Below, piece after piece: positions 1 to 8,486 of a stretch of DNA of 33,902 nt. The DNA comes from JAYXXU01 sp049301135 (GTDB taxonomy: Bacteria; Pseudomonadota; Gammaproteobacteria; Pseudomonadales; Moraxellaceae): contig JBAQKP010000213.1 of the NCBI GenBank assembly GCA_049301135.1, forward strand, positions 1-33,902. The letters run 5' to 3'. A program made the position numbers and the translations under genes. Position 1 is the stretch's first letter. Every line of letters starts with the position of its first letter. The notes under the pieces were generated by a model, which ran no database searches, was not told the origin of the DNA, and saw nothing but the letters and a program-made list of their open reading frames with translations.

Positions 1-4
1 GGAT

Positions 5-1171
5 TTAAATCCGACCACACTCCAGATAGGTCAAACGCTGCCGATCAAAGCGCGGCGCAGGGTTTTCACCAAAGCTGTAAAAACCATGTAAACCACGAAT
101 CACGTTGCCATAGTGGCGACTTTGCACCACCCGACGCGGATCATGTTCGATTAGACTGTAGCACAGCGCCGCCACGCCACGTTGCAGCGTCTGCGCAAAT
201 GCCGTCTGTACCATATAGTCAAACACGTCGATTTCATCTGGCCGACACAGTGGCGAATGCAGCATCAGATAATGCAGTAACTCGCCCTTGGGCGGTAGCA
301 ATAGCCGTTGGTTATGCCGCGCCCAGATATTGTATAGCGGCCGAAGTAAGCCGATCAGTGGATGATAACTGACTACTCGAGTTTGCTTAAAGGCTTTTTG
401 ATCCCACAATCCATACAGCCCGACCAACTCGCGCCCACGAAACACCAGCGTAAAATCACCGATCTGCAAGCCCTGCCAGTACGGGTGTTGTGACAACACA
501 TCTGCAAAATCATAGCGTGGCAAAAAATTAAAATGCACCGCCATCGACTGCACAAACTGATTCATCTGTGCGACATCATCAGCATTGGCCACCCGATGAC
601 TCAACGCAGCCTGTGGCGTATCCACCTGTGCCGTATGACGACAACCGGTCATGGTCATCGTGTACAAAGTCTGATCGGTATACTGCGTCACAAAATCTTG
701 ATGTGGACGATGCAGCGTTTGCTTTGCCACTTTATTATCCGCCAACACCACTGCTTGCGCGTAGTATTGATCGGGCAACCGTGTGCGCAAATGCCGCATG
801 ACCAAGCGTGTCAGCTTTTGACCACGCACCGCTGGATCAATTCGAAAGTCGCCCAAATAGCGCAACATTTCGACCTGACCCTCGACATAACACGGACGCG
901 CACTCAGCGTATACATGCCGACCACCTGTTCCGGCTGGGCAGCCGCTGCAATCACCCATGTTTCAGACTGCATAAACGCAGCATGACAAGCCGCAAAATA
1001 ATCCGGCTGACGTGACAAACTCAACATCAAACCACTGGATGGCATCGCGGAAGCAACCAATGCCAACAACTGTTGATTATCGGCTGGACAGGCGGCACGC
1101 ATGACCCAATCGGGAAAGTCAGGCAACTGAAACAGCGCATGCTCGGCAAACACCGGCTCAAACACACTCAT
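5..1171 (-). CDS. tandem GNAT-fold acetyltransferase-like protein (third gene of GH3 operon)
   Basis: This 388-residue protein looks like two GNAT (Gcn5-related N-acetyltransferase) domains in a row. In the first half (about residues 20-185) a beta strand reading VVGMYTLSAR is followed by DFRIDPAVRGQKL at 108-120, which fits the acetyl-CoA-binding motif A (R-G-x-K/G-x). The second half (about 190-388) has the same strand pattern (LVFRGRELVGLYGLWD) but no clear motif A, so it may be non-catalytic or bind substrate. The ATG at 1171 overlaps the end of the upstream GH3 gene by 14 bases and has an AAGGA ribosome site about 8 bases upstream, which implies translational coupling. The substrate is unknown; the context suggests acyl or amino-acyl transfer linked to the GH3 adenylating enzyme. 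The stop codon (TAA) lies just inside the window edge, so the gene is complete. Confidence 0.7.
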   Translation of the reverse strand: MSVFEPVFAEHALFQLPDFPDWVMRAACPADNQQLLALVASAMPSSGLMLSLSRQPDYFAACHAAFMQSETWVIAAAAQPEQVVGMYTLSARPCYVEGQVEMLRYLGDFRIDPAVRGQKLTRLVMRHLRTRLPDQYYAQAVVLADNKVAKQTLHRPHQDFVTQYTDQTLYTMTMTGCRHTAQVDTPQAALSHRVANADDVAQMNQFVQSMAVHFNFLPRYDFADVLSQHPYWQGLQIGDFTLVFRGRELVGLYGLWDQKAFKQTRVVSYHPLIGLLRPLYNIWARHNQRLLLPPKGELLHYLMLHSPLCRPDEIDVFDYMVQTAFAQTLQRGVAALCYSLIEHDPRRVVQSRHYGNVIRGLHGFYSFGENPAPRFDRQRLTYLECGRI

Positions 1172-2810
1172 GCGTGACGTCCTTCAATGAGGCCAATACA
1201 GCATGATCAATCTGCTTGAGTGGCTCAGGCTTGATATTGCCCTCAATCATGCCCGCTCGCATCGCCAGCGCCTTATAACTCGCCCAACCATCTGACACGA
1301 TACAAATGCGCGGCATCGCCAACTGACCGAGGTCACGCGCCAGCTCATAGTGAAAACTCTGCCGCAATGCCTGATCGAGTTGCGTCGCCCATAACGCCTG
1401 CTGTTGCAGCGTATCCGACGAATCACCTTCAAATAAACCCAAATAATACGGTGTGATTTGAGTGTTGCTGTCAGAACTGCTGTCAATCGTATTGATCGCC
1501 AACAAGCTCACAGGACGCAGTGGCGCAATCTGAGCCACGGCTTGCAACGCTTGAGTAGCCAGACTTGGATCGAGCTTTTCACCGACCAAATCCACCCCAA
1601 AACGCCGACCTTGAAACTCAAAACACGGCACCTGACCAAAGAATTCTTTAACCAGCAAACAATCATCTAAGCAAGAACGCAACAAGCCATTGCCGCCACT
1701 GATAATCGGGCTGACCAGATCACCCTGTTTAAGCGCCCAAGCGGGCTTGATCGTGCCATCTTGCAAATCTTCAAATTCGTAAAAGTGACTTTGGTATGCC
1801 AGTGGATACTGACCGTCATACGGAAACGTCACCACGCCTTCGGTCGCCCACAAGCCCTTGCCTTCAAAAGCCGCATGTGGCAGACGTGCTTGCAGTTGTT
1901 TGGCCCATGCCGCAGCACCGGCGGTATCCCATGCCGACACCAAGGCCAGATTCGGCCAGATTCTCAGCAAATCCAGTGCGCTGTCCTGCGCCTTGCATTC
2001 CGCCACAATCGCCTGTAATTGTGCAGCACGCTGCGGTGCACGCGGAGCTTTCATCATGCCCAAAGCCGCTTCACGCTGTTGCCATTGTCCCGTCGCCAAT
2101 ACCAGAGCGGCCTCGTCAATCCAATCGGAGAGATGATTTAACAGTTGCAGGGCAAAAGTTGGACTCCAGACCGAAATCATGCTCAGATCACGCTGTGCCA
2201 ACATAAAGCATAACGTGGCAAATAGCGCATCATCCGCACCGGCTGCAAACGCAATATCCGCTGGAACGGCTTGCGTGTAGGCGGACAACAGTTTTTTACT
2301 CACACTGAGCAAGGCACTGTCATCGTTCAGATTTTCGTCTTTTAGCAACTCACGCTGACTTTCTGGCAGCCACGATACTGACCAATAGTGCTGGCCAGAT
2401 TTTAACTGTGGGTACAGTCGATACATACTCGACAGCCAAGGGCCAATCGCTGCATCTAACTCGCCCAAAAAAGCCTTGGTATACGGAATAAATTTAATCC
2501 GCTCACTCGAACCGCTGGTCGGCTGATAACGCACAATTGGACTACGGGTCAATGGCGACTGGCCCGCTCGCATTGCCTCGATGCCACTGCGCCAGTCGCT
2601 ATAACGGGTCAGTGGAATCTGTTGGGCAAACTGCTCATAACTGCTGGGAGACGCCCAACCTTCTGGCAAACACGCCTGCGATAGCACTTCATTTAAACGC
2701 TGGCGCTGCACTTGTTCAAGCTGATCACGCGCTTGGCGAAAGCGGCGATCAGCACGGCGGCAGGCCAATTGCAGTGCTTGATGACTCAGTTGACTCAACA
2801 AACGTTGCAT
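1158..2810 (-). CDS. GH3 family acyl-acid-amido synthetase-like protein
   Basis: At 550 residues this has the length of the GH3 family, which forms acyl-adenylates and transfers the acyl group to an amine such as an amino acid. Family landmarks are present in order: the phosphate-binding motif TSGSSERIKFIPYT at 98-111 (family: TSGTTxGxxKxIPxT), HYWSVSWLP at 141-149, WATEG at 321-325 (equivalent of the second ATP motif), YQSHFYEFED at 339-348, and the C-terminal nucleotide motif at about 374-387. That last motif reads GNGLLRSCLDDCLLV, where most relatives have a YRxGD core, so the ribose-binding aspartate is kept (D383) but the glycine is replaced. The start ATG directly abuts the stop of the gene upstream. 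GH3 proteins are best known from plants, where they conjugate auxin and jasmonate; the bacterial substrate is unknown. I am confident of the family and not of the reaction. Confidence 0.85.
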   Translation of the reverse strand: MQRLLSQLSHQALQLACRRADRRFRQARDQLEQVQRQRLNEVLSQACLPEGWASPSSYEQFAQQIPLTRYSDWRSGIEAMRAGQSPLTRSPIVRYQPTSGSSERIKFIPYTKAFLGELDAAIGPWLSSMYRLYPQLKSGQHYWSVSWLPESQRELLKDENLNDDSALLSVSKKLLSAYTQAVPADIAFAAGADDALFATLCFMLAQRDLSMISVWSPTFALQLLNHLSDWIDEAALVLATGQWQQREAALGMMKAPRAPQRAAQLQAIVAECKAQDSALDLLRIWPNLALVSAWDTAGAAAWAKQLQARLPHAAFEGKGLWATEGVVTFPYDGQYPLAYQSHFYEFEDLQDGTIKPAWALKQGDLVSPIISGGNGLLRSCLDDCLLVKEFFGQVPCFEFQGRRFGVDLVGEKLDPSLATQALQAVAQIAPLRPVSLLAINTIDSSSDSNTQITPYYLGLFEGDSSDTLQQQALWATQLDQALRQSFHYELARDLGQLAMPRICIVSDGWASYKALAMRAGMIEGNIKPEPLKQIDHAVLASLKDVTHECV

Positions 2811-3599
2811 TTAGGCACTCTTACTGTGGGCAGTCATCAACGCATCGACGCGACCTTGACTGATGGTTTTGGTAGCAAATTTTTGCACATATTTAAAGAT
2901 GTCTGTCCAGACAATTTCACCAATGCACGGTAACTCAGTGCCTTTTGCCCAATCAGGATTCGACTGTTGGAAAAAACGGATCTTGGCATTACGGGTCAGC
3001 ATGTCGTCAGTGATCGGAGCAACATCGCCTTTAAGCGGCTGATAATCATCACCAAAATCCAGAACACCCGTCGCTTGATCATAATACTCAGCAAAATACT
3101 GCTGACAGTAGCCCTCTACTAGCGGCTGCAAGTGTTGACACTCGCCCTCAGGATGCGGCCAGTAGCTATAGTAATTATTAGCCAGCAATAAATAGGTTTT
3201 AAACCCTTTAGAAATCAACATCCAATACACTGGATCAAACGGATGCTTGGCTTTCATGGTCAGCAAATAGCGATACATGCTGCGCTGTAGCGCGCGCGAA
3301 CCCCAAAATTCTTTTTCGATGACCGTGTCACCGCTAAAGAAGGCATGGTGCACTTTGTTACCGACTTTGATGTCGCAATTCATCACGGTAGAAAAACCAA
3401 CGATCTGCTTGGTTTTTGGATGGAGGATTAGGAACGCACCGGTCTTTTTCAGAAAATCGCGTACGAAAATATCGTAACGGGTGTTTTCATAGTACTTCTG
3501 GTAGATGCTATACATCTGTTCGAAGTCGCGCTCGGTGAATTTGTGTAGTGGCTGGAATTTGCCAATTGGTTCGGAACTGCTACGCTTAAAGAGTGCCAT
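2811..3599 (-). CDS. GNAT-like hypothetical protein (first gene of GH3 operon)
   Basis: This 262-residue protein has no name I recognise. Its middle section resembles the GNAT fold: a strand QIVGFSTVM (about 65-73), then HHAFFSGDTVIEKEFWGSRALQRSMYRYLL, where the EFWGSRALQ turn sits in the place of the acetyl-CoA pyrophosphate loop, then YWMLISKGFKTYLLLANNYYSYWP, which looks like the late strand and substrate side. There is no signal peptide or membrane segment. The ATG at 3599 has an AGGA site 7 bases upstream. The TAA stop at 2811-2813 is immediately followed by the ATG of the GH3 gene, so the three genes behave as one translationally coupled operon. GNAT assignment is an inference from strand and motif order; a structure prediction would settle it. 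Confidence 0.6.
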   Translation of the reverse strand: MALFKRSSSEPIGKFQPLHKFTERDFEQMYSIYQKYYENTRYDIFVRDFLKKTGAFLILHPKTKQIVGFSTVMNCDIKVGNKVHHAFFSGDTVIEKEFWGSRALQRSMYRYLLTMKAKHPFDPVYWMLISKGFKTYLLLANNYYSYWPHPEGECQHLQPLVEGYCQQYFAEYYDQATGVLDFGDDYQPLKGDVAPITDDMLTRNAKIRFFQQSNPDWAKGTELPCIGEIVWTDIFKYVQKFATKTISQGRVDALMTAHSKSA

Positions 3600-3943
3600 G
3601 ACACAATCCTGTGATTATTTTAACCGTAACACTCACACTCCCGTGTAGAGACATTACAGTTTGTTGCGATCACCTGATCCATCAGCAACCACTTGGCTCA
3701 ATTTTTATGCTGTTGAGCAGTGGTTTGGCAGTCCTTAGCCAGTCTGTTGTTTGTATCGGCCTTGCTGATTCTCATCAGTATGTCGTATGACACGACGCAA
3801 AAACCGCAAACGCACAAGCACTATCGGCTTGTGCGATTAAAGTTAACAAATGTTCACCGAACTGGCAATCACCATTCATCGCCAAAGCTACTATTTTGAT
3901 CAGACTAAGATTGAAAAAACCAAAATTAGCTGAAATTGCACAA
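3600..3943. other. intergenic region between clpB and the GH3 operon
   Basis: This 344-base stretch lies between two minus-strand transcription units, so it must hold the clpB 3' end and the promoter of the GH3 operon. I see the weak hairpin listed at 3811-3835, and on the minus strand near the GH3 operon start an AT-rich TAAAAT that could be a -10 box but has no convincing -35 partner. A 63-codon minus-strand frame across 3775-3966 overlaps the clpB end and shows no ribosome site or recognisable protein features. Nothing else is evident. Confidence 0.5.
3811..3835 (-). terminator. hairpin downstream of clpB, possible terminator
   Basis: CGCACAAGC and GCTTGTGCG form a perfect 9-bp stem with a 7-base loop. 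On the minus strand it is followed by a broken T-rich stretch (TTTGCGGTTTTT) rather than a clean U-tract. It sits about 110 bases past the clpB stop, so a terminator is plausible but not certain. Confidence 0.45.
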
Positions 3944-6547
3944 TCAATGTAAGATTGCGTGCTCAAAAATCAGACCACGCTCCGAGCCATGTGCTGCATC
4001 AGGTTCGACACCACGCACCGAGATCAGATCACCGGCAACAAATTCGCCAGCCAACAGTCGCTGTGCCAGTGGATTTTCGATTTCGGTCTGAATGGCTCGT
4101 TTTAGTGGCCGTGCGCCGAAGACTGGATCATAACCGACTGTCACCAATTGCTCAAAGGCACGATCATCCAATACCAGACCAATCTCACGTTCTTTCAGAC
4201 GACTGCGCAACCGATCCAACTGAATATCAGCAATCCCGCGAATCTGCGCCTGACCCAGTGCATGGAACACCACCAGTTCATCAATCCTGTTGATAAACTC
4301 TGGCCGAAAATGCTCGCTGACCGCTTCCATCACCGCCGCCTTGATACTGATGTTGTCTGCTGTCGTGCCGAGTTCACGAATCGCCGCCGAACCGAGGTTA
4401 GAGGTCATGATAATCACGGTATTTTTAAAGTCGATCACCCGACCTTGCGAGTCGGTCAGACGACCATCGTCCAGCACTTGTAGCAGGATGTTAAACACGT
4501 CGGGATGGGCTTTTTCGACCTCATCGAACAGCACCACGCTATACGGTTTACGTCGTACTGCCTCACTCAACACGCCGCCTTCTTCATAACCGACATAACC
4601 CGGCGGTGCGCCAACCAAGCGGCTGACGCTGTGTTTTTCCATAAACTCGCTCATGTCGATCCGAATCATCGCATCGTCACTGTCAAACAAAAACCCCGCC
4701 AGCGCTTTACACAGTTCGGTTTTGCCGACCCCTGTCGGCCCTAAAAACAAGAACGAACCACTTGGACGATTCGGGTCGGATAGTCCAGCGCGTGAGCGAC
4801 GTACCGCATTCGAGACAGCCACCACTGCTTCATCCTGACCGACCACTCGTTTGTGCAGGATTGACTCCATCTGAAGCAGCTTATCGCGTTCGCCTTGTAG
4901 CATTTTGCTGACTGGAATGCCGGTCGCGGCACTGACCACTTCAGCGATTTCGTTATCGGTGACTTTGTTGCGTAACAGTTTGGGCTGATCACCATCGGCC
5001 GCGTGGTCGCTGATCAACAGGTTTTTTTCCAGTTCTGGAATCACGCCGTATTTTAGCCGTGACATTTCGGTCACATCGCCCTCACGCTGGGCTTTTTCAA
5101 AAGCGATGCGGGCTTTGTCCAGATCATCTTTGATCTGTTGGCTGCCTTTGACCAAGGCTTTTTCGGACTGCCAAATCTCATTCAGATCGGCGTACTCTTT
5201 ATCAAGCTGCGCGATCTGGCTGTCGATCTGCTTCAATTGTAAGCGGCTACCGGCATCGTCGTCGTTTTTGAGGACTTCGCGCTCCATCTTCAGTTGGATT
5301 AAGCGGCGGTCGAGTTTGTCCAGCACTTCGGGCTTGGAGTCCATTTCCATACGTAGACGACTGGCTGCCTCATCAATCAGATCAATGGCTTTGTCCGGCA
5401 ACTTGCGGTCAGTAATATAGCGATGGCTCATCCGTGCCGCCGCAATAATCGCCGAATCCTGAATATCCACGCCATGATGCAACTCGTAGCGCTCTTTTAG
5501 ACCGCGCAAAATCGCAATGGTATCGGCCACACTTGGCTCATCGACCAAGACTTTTTGGAAACGACGCTCCAATGCTGCATCTTTTTCGATGTATTGGCGA
5601 TATTCATCCAGCGTGGTTGCACCGACGCAGTGCAATTCGCCACGTGCGAGTGCAGGCTTGAGCATATTACCGGCATCCATCGCGCCGTCGGCTTTGCCCG
5701 CACCGACCATCGTGTGCAGTTCGTCAATAAACAGGATCACTTGGCCTTCTTGTTTGGCCAGATCATTCAGCACAGATTTGAGTCGTTCCTCAAACTCACC
5801 ACGAAACTTCGCACCCGCAATCAATGCGCCAAGATCCAACGACAATACGCGCTTGTTTTTTAAGCCTTCTGGTACTTCGCCATTGACGATACGCTGTGCC
5901 AACCCTTCGACAATCGCGGTTTTACCGACACCCGGCTCACCGATCAGCACCGGATTATTCTTGGTACGCCGTGCCAGCACTTGAATGGTGCGGCGAATCT
6001 CATCATCACGACCGATCACCGGATCGAGTTTACCGGCCAACGCACGCTCATTCAGGTCGATGGTGTATTTGTTCAGCGCATCACGTTGCTCATCTTGATT
6101 GGGATTCACGATTTTTTCACCACCTCGAATACGTTCAATCACCACGCGGAGTTTTTTGCTGTCCGTACCGGCAGTTTCGATGATTTTTTGGGTTTGGCCT
6201 TGACTGGATAACGCCAACAACGCCCACTCACTAGCAATATAATCATCACCGGCTTTTTGGGCATAGCTGTCGGTCAAATTTAAAATCCGCACCGATTCTG
6301 GCGTCAGCTTTAGATCACCATCGGGACTGGCTAAAGTGGGCGCGGCAGACAACGCCGCCTCAAGCCGATCTTTTAGTGTGCTGATATTTGCACCGGCTTG
6401 TTGCAACAAGCTCAGGTTGGCCGGTTCTTGCAGTAACGCCGCCAGCACATGAATCGGCTCGATGCCGGTATGATCACGACCAGCAGCCAACGATTGTGCC
6501 GCACTCAGCGCGGATTGCAGCCGTTCGGTAAACTTTTCAAAACGCAT
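3944..6547 (-). CDS. clpB: ATP-dependent disaggregase ClpB
   Basis: ClpB is the Hsp100 hexameric disaggregase that pulls proteins out of aggregates together with DnaK/DnaJ/GrpE. At 867 residues it is the usual size. The N-terminal repeat domain (about 1-145) is followed by the first AAA+ module with Walker A GEPGVGKT at 203-210 and Walker B ILFIDE at 271-276. The coiled-coil middle domain spans about 400-525, and the second AAA+ module has Walker A GPTGVGKT at 603-610, the aromatic pore loop GYVGYEEGG and the FRPEFINRIDE sensor region. The middle domain distinguishes it from ClpA and ClpC. The ATG at 6547 has an AGAGGA site 6-7 bases upstream. A sigma-32 type promoter lies just upstream (6596-6625), so heat-shock control is expected. 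The C-terminal tail after about residue 850 (PDAAHGSERGLIFEHAILH) is the least conserved part. Confidence 0.98.
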   Translation of the reverse strand: MRFEKFTERLQSALSAAQSLAAGRDHTGIEPIHVLAALLQEPANLSLLQQAGANISTLKDRLEAALSAAPTLASPDGDLKLTPESVRILNLTDSYAQKAGDDYIASEWALLALSSQGQTQKIIETAGTDSKKLRVVIERIRGGEKIVNPNQDEQRDALNKYTIDLNERALAGKLDPVIGRDDEIRRTIQVLARRTKNNPVLIGEPGVGKTAIVEGLAQRIVNGEVPEGLKNKRVLSLDLGALIAGAKFRGEFEERLKSVLNDLAKQEGQVILFIDELHTMVGAGKADGAMDAGNMLKPALARGELHCVGATTLDEYRQYIEKDAALERRFQKVLVDEPSVADTIAILRGLKERYELHHGVDIQDSAIIAAARMSHRYITDRKLPDKAIDLIDEAASRLRMEMDSKPEVLDKLDRRLIQLKMEREVLKNDDDAGSRLQLKQIDSQIAQLDKEYADLNEIWQSEKALVKGSQQIKDDLDKARIAFEKAQREGDVTEMSRLKYGVIPELEKNLLISDHAADGDQPKLLRNKVTDNEIAEVVSAATGIPVSKMLQGERDKLLQMESILHKRVVGQDEAVVAVSNAVRRSRAGLSDPNRPSGSFLFLGPTGVGKTELCKALAGFLFDSDDAMIRIDMSEFMEKHSVSRLVGAPPGYVGYEEGGVLSEAVRRKPYSVVLFDEVEKAHPDVFNILLQVLDDGRLTDSQGRVIDFKNTVIIMTSNLGSAAIRELGTTADNISIKAAVMEAVSEHFRPEFINRIDELVVFHALGQAQIRGIADIQLDRLRSRLKEREIGLVLDDRAFEQLVTVGYDPVFGARPLKRAIQTEIENPLAQRLLAGEFVAGDLISVRGVEPDAAHGSERGLIFEHAILH

Positions 6548-6595
6548 GATTTTTCCTCTAATTGCTGCATAGACAGCGCTAGGACACTTGGTTTT

Positions 6596-6625
6596 TAAAT
6601 AGGTCGTGATTGGTTTTTTTCAAGG
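6596..6625 (-). promoter_or_regulatory. sigma-32 (RpoH) heat-shock promoter of clpB
   Basis: Reading the minus strand, a -35 box CCTTGAAA (6618-6625) and a -10 box CCTATTTA (6596-6603) are separated by 14 bases. The RpoH consensus is CTTGAAA, 12-15 bases, CCCATnT, so the -35 is exact and the -10 has one change. It lies about 50 bases upstream of the clpB ATG. Confidence 0.85.
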
Positions 6626-6655
6626 CGAAATCGCTGACCGATACACGAAACGCAC

Positions 6656-6693
6656 AACAAAAAAAGGGTGAAGGTTAGCGGCAACCTTCACCC
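6656..6693 (-). terminator. Rho-independent terminator of the acidic hypothetical gene
   Basis: A perfect 11-bp stem (GGGTGAAGGTT at 6666-6676 with AACCTTCACCC at 6683-6693) encloses a 6-base loop. On the minus strand it is followed by seven T residues (6659-6665). It ends the 6742-7233 gene just before the clpB promoter, insulating clpB from upstream transcription. Confidence 0.92.
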
Positions 6694-6741
6694 AAAAGCG
6701 AAAAATAGCAACGTTAAAAATCAATAAATATTCTGTTGTGG

Positions 6742-7233
6742 TTAACGCAAACTATGGATGTAGCGTGGTGTGGCATCGACCGCAACCGAGTTGTTGGCGG
6801 CCATACGATTAGCCGATGTCGCAAATAAACTACTCAGCACGGAGCGCGTGCGCACGGCAACTCGCTCGGCAGCCACTGGTTCTGCCTCCGGCTCTGACTC
6901 AGTACGCAGCATCGCAGCAACTGACGCTGGCATCTCTACTGCTGCTTCGACCACCTCGGCAGGCTGATCCGGTTCGCTTTGCGCCAACACGGTTTTAGGA
7001 CAAATCTGCTCGAACGCCTCCTCACCTTCACCAAGACGACCCAAGCGGCCACGCAGCGTCACCGCCAACATCAGCAGCAACTCATCGTCATCCTGATCTT
7101 CGGCCATATCTAACATCTGTGATTGATAGTTTCGGTCGGTCAGGAACTGCTCGATATGCACAGTTTCTTGACAAGCACGCCGCATCAACAACTTAAAGCG
7201 GCCTAACTCTTGCAACTGATCACGATTCAACAT
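6742..7233 (-). CDS. acidic hypothetical protein
   Basis: I do not recognise this protein. With the chosen start it is 163 residues. Residues 1-85 look folded and helical (LNRDQLQELGRFKLLMRRACQ at the start, then an acidic turn MAEDQDDDELLLMLAVTLRGRLGRLGEGEEAFEQIC). The remainder is Glu/Ala/Val/Pro-rich and probably disordered, ending in a short basic tail (ATPRYIHSLR). There is no signal peptide or membrane helix. A GTG at 7242 would add three residues, but the AAGGAG ribosome site is only 1 base from that GTG and 8 bases from the ATG at 7233, so ATG 7233 is preferred. The gene has its own strong terminator and is divergent from the M23 peptidase. Confidence 0.7.
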   Translation of the reverse strand: MLNRDQLQELGRFKLLMRRACQETVHIEQFLTDRNYQSQMLDMAEDQDDDELLLMLAVTLRGRLGRLGEGEEAFEQICPKTVLAQSEPDQPAEVVEAAVEMPASVAAMLRTESEPEAEPVAAERVAVRTRSVLSSLFATSANRMAANNSVAVDATPRYIHSLR

Positions 7234-7420
7234 GCCACACACTCCTTAAAGCCACACACCCCTGTGTCGCACAATGTAATGCCAAGACGAATCCTTGCTT
7301 GTCATTACACGGTCATCAACACGACTAATGGGCTGTTTTGGCGCACCAATCGACTTGACAGGTTTAATGAAGCAATCATCGTGCCAATTTTAAAACCAGC
7401 CGCCTGACCTGCATCATCTG

Positions 7421-7449
7421 TTGGCTTCAACCCCATGACGAATTATGCC
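7421..7449 (+). promoter_or_regulatory. weak candidate sigma-70 promoter for the M23 peptidase gene
   Basis: TTGGCT (7421-7426) and TATGCC (7444-7449) are separated by exactly 17 bases and would start transcription about 30 bases before the ATG. Each box matches only half or slightly more of the consensus, so this is a tentative call. The surrounding divergent region 7234-7484 also holds TGTAATG/CATTACA as an inverted pair at 7275-7281 and 7303-7309. Confidence 0.3.
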
Positions 7450-7484
7450 AAACTCAATACAAACCCGTTGCACGACTAAAACAT

Positions 7485-8333
7485 ATGACATATGCCCGAT
7501 CTTTTTTATTCGGTAGCTTGGGCGTTGGCCTGAGCGTATTTGCAAGCGCACAAACAGCAGCACCGGTAAACACAAGCACCCTGCCACAAGATTCGCGGCG
7601 CGCTGGGGGGATTGCGGTGCTGGCAATATCGACGCAGGTGACGGCGGCACACTTTCAGCAACAGCCGGTCGCACTGGTTGAACACGCTGGGCAACGCTAT
7701 GCCGTGGTTGGCTTGCCGTTAGATTTGCCAGTTGGCGAACACAGCGTCAGCTTGTACCAGCCAGAAAACAGCGTCGAACAACGAACGATTGTGGTGCAAG
7801 ACTATGCGTATAAAAGCCAGCATCTCACCATTAAAGATCAGAGCAAAGTCACGCCAGATGCTGCGCAACTCGAACGCTATGCGCGCGAAGCGACTGAGCA
7901 AAAGGCGGCCTATCGGGTCTTTAGTCCAGCAATCACCCCAAGTTTTCCCAGTTTTATTAAACCGACCGCAGGCCGCTACTCTAGCCCATTTGGTTTTAAG
8001 CGGTTTTTTAATGGTGAACCGCGTGCGCCACATGCTGGCATTGATATCGCTGCGCCGACGGGTCAGCCGGTGAAAGCGCCTGCGACAGGCTCAGTGATTC
8101 AGACCGGTGATTATTTTTTTAATGGTCAAACGGTGATGATTGATCATGGTCAAGGCATGGTGTCGATGCTGTGCCATCTGAGCCGCATTGATGTCAAGAT
8201 CGGTGATTCGCTGGCTCAAGGTCAAACCATCGGGCTGGTCGGTGCGACTGGCCGCGCGACCGGCGCACATCTGCATTGGACGCTGAGTCTGAATGATGCG
8301 CGCGTCGATCCGAAACTGGTGTTGCCGGAATAA
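7485..8333 (+). CDS. secreted M23 family metallopeptidase (LytM-type)
   Basis: This is a periplasmic or secreted zinc peptidase of the M23 family, which cuts peptide cross-links of peptidoglycan or acts as a divisome activator when degenerate. It is 282 residues long. Residues 1-22 form a signal peptide (MTYARSFLFGSLGVGLSVFASAQ). An N-terminal beta-rich domain covers about 40-110 and the catalytic domain about 160-282. The zinc ligands are visible: H183 and D187 in HAGID, and H264 in the H262-L-H264 motif; H231 fits the remaining active-site histidine. All key residues are present, so it should be an active enzyme rather than an EnvC/NlpD-like activator. No strong ribosome site precedes the ATG. 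It is divergent from the acidic hypothetical gene and is followed by about 150 bases without a gene. Confidence 0.9.
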   Translation: MTYARSFLFGSLGVGLSVFASAQTAAPVNTSTLPQDSRRAGGIAVLAISTQVTAAHFQQQPVALVEHAGQRYAVVGLPLDLPVGEHSVSLYQPENSVEQRTIVVQDYAYKSQHLTIKDQSKVTPDAAQLERYAREATEQKAAYRVFSPAITPSFPSFIKPTAGRYSSPFGFKRFFNGEPRAPHAGIDIAAPTGQPVKAPATGSVIQTGDYFFNGQTVMIDHGQGMVSMLCHLSRIDVKIGDSLAQGQTIGLVGATGRATGAHLHWTLSLNDARVDPKLVLPE

Positions 8334-8486
8334 TCAAAAGCAACCCCGCTGCTGAGGAACTCTTGACGTTTAAGCCTTGGCGTACAGATTTTTTTGCAGA
8401 AGCAGATTTTTTAAGTGAAATTGGATACACTCTGACGCTATCTGACAACCACGATTGTCATCATACTGATTTGGAGCGCTGCTGCG

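Noticed and set aside
533..1015. 160-codon plus-strand frame opposite the tandem-GNAT gene
   Set aside because: The His/Arg/Cys-rich composition and lack of family features mark it as the antisense shadow of a well-supported gene.
3775..3966. 63-codon minus-strand reading frame between clpB and the GH3 operon
   Set aside because: It overlaps the clpB 3' end and lacks a ribosome site and any recognisable features.
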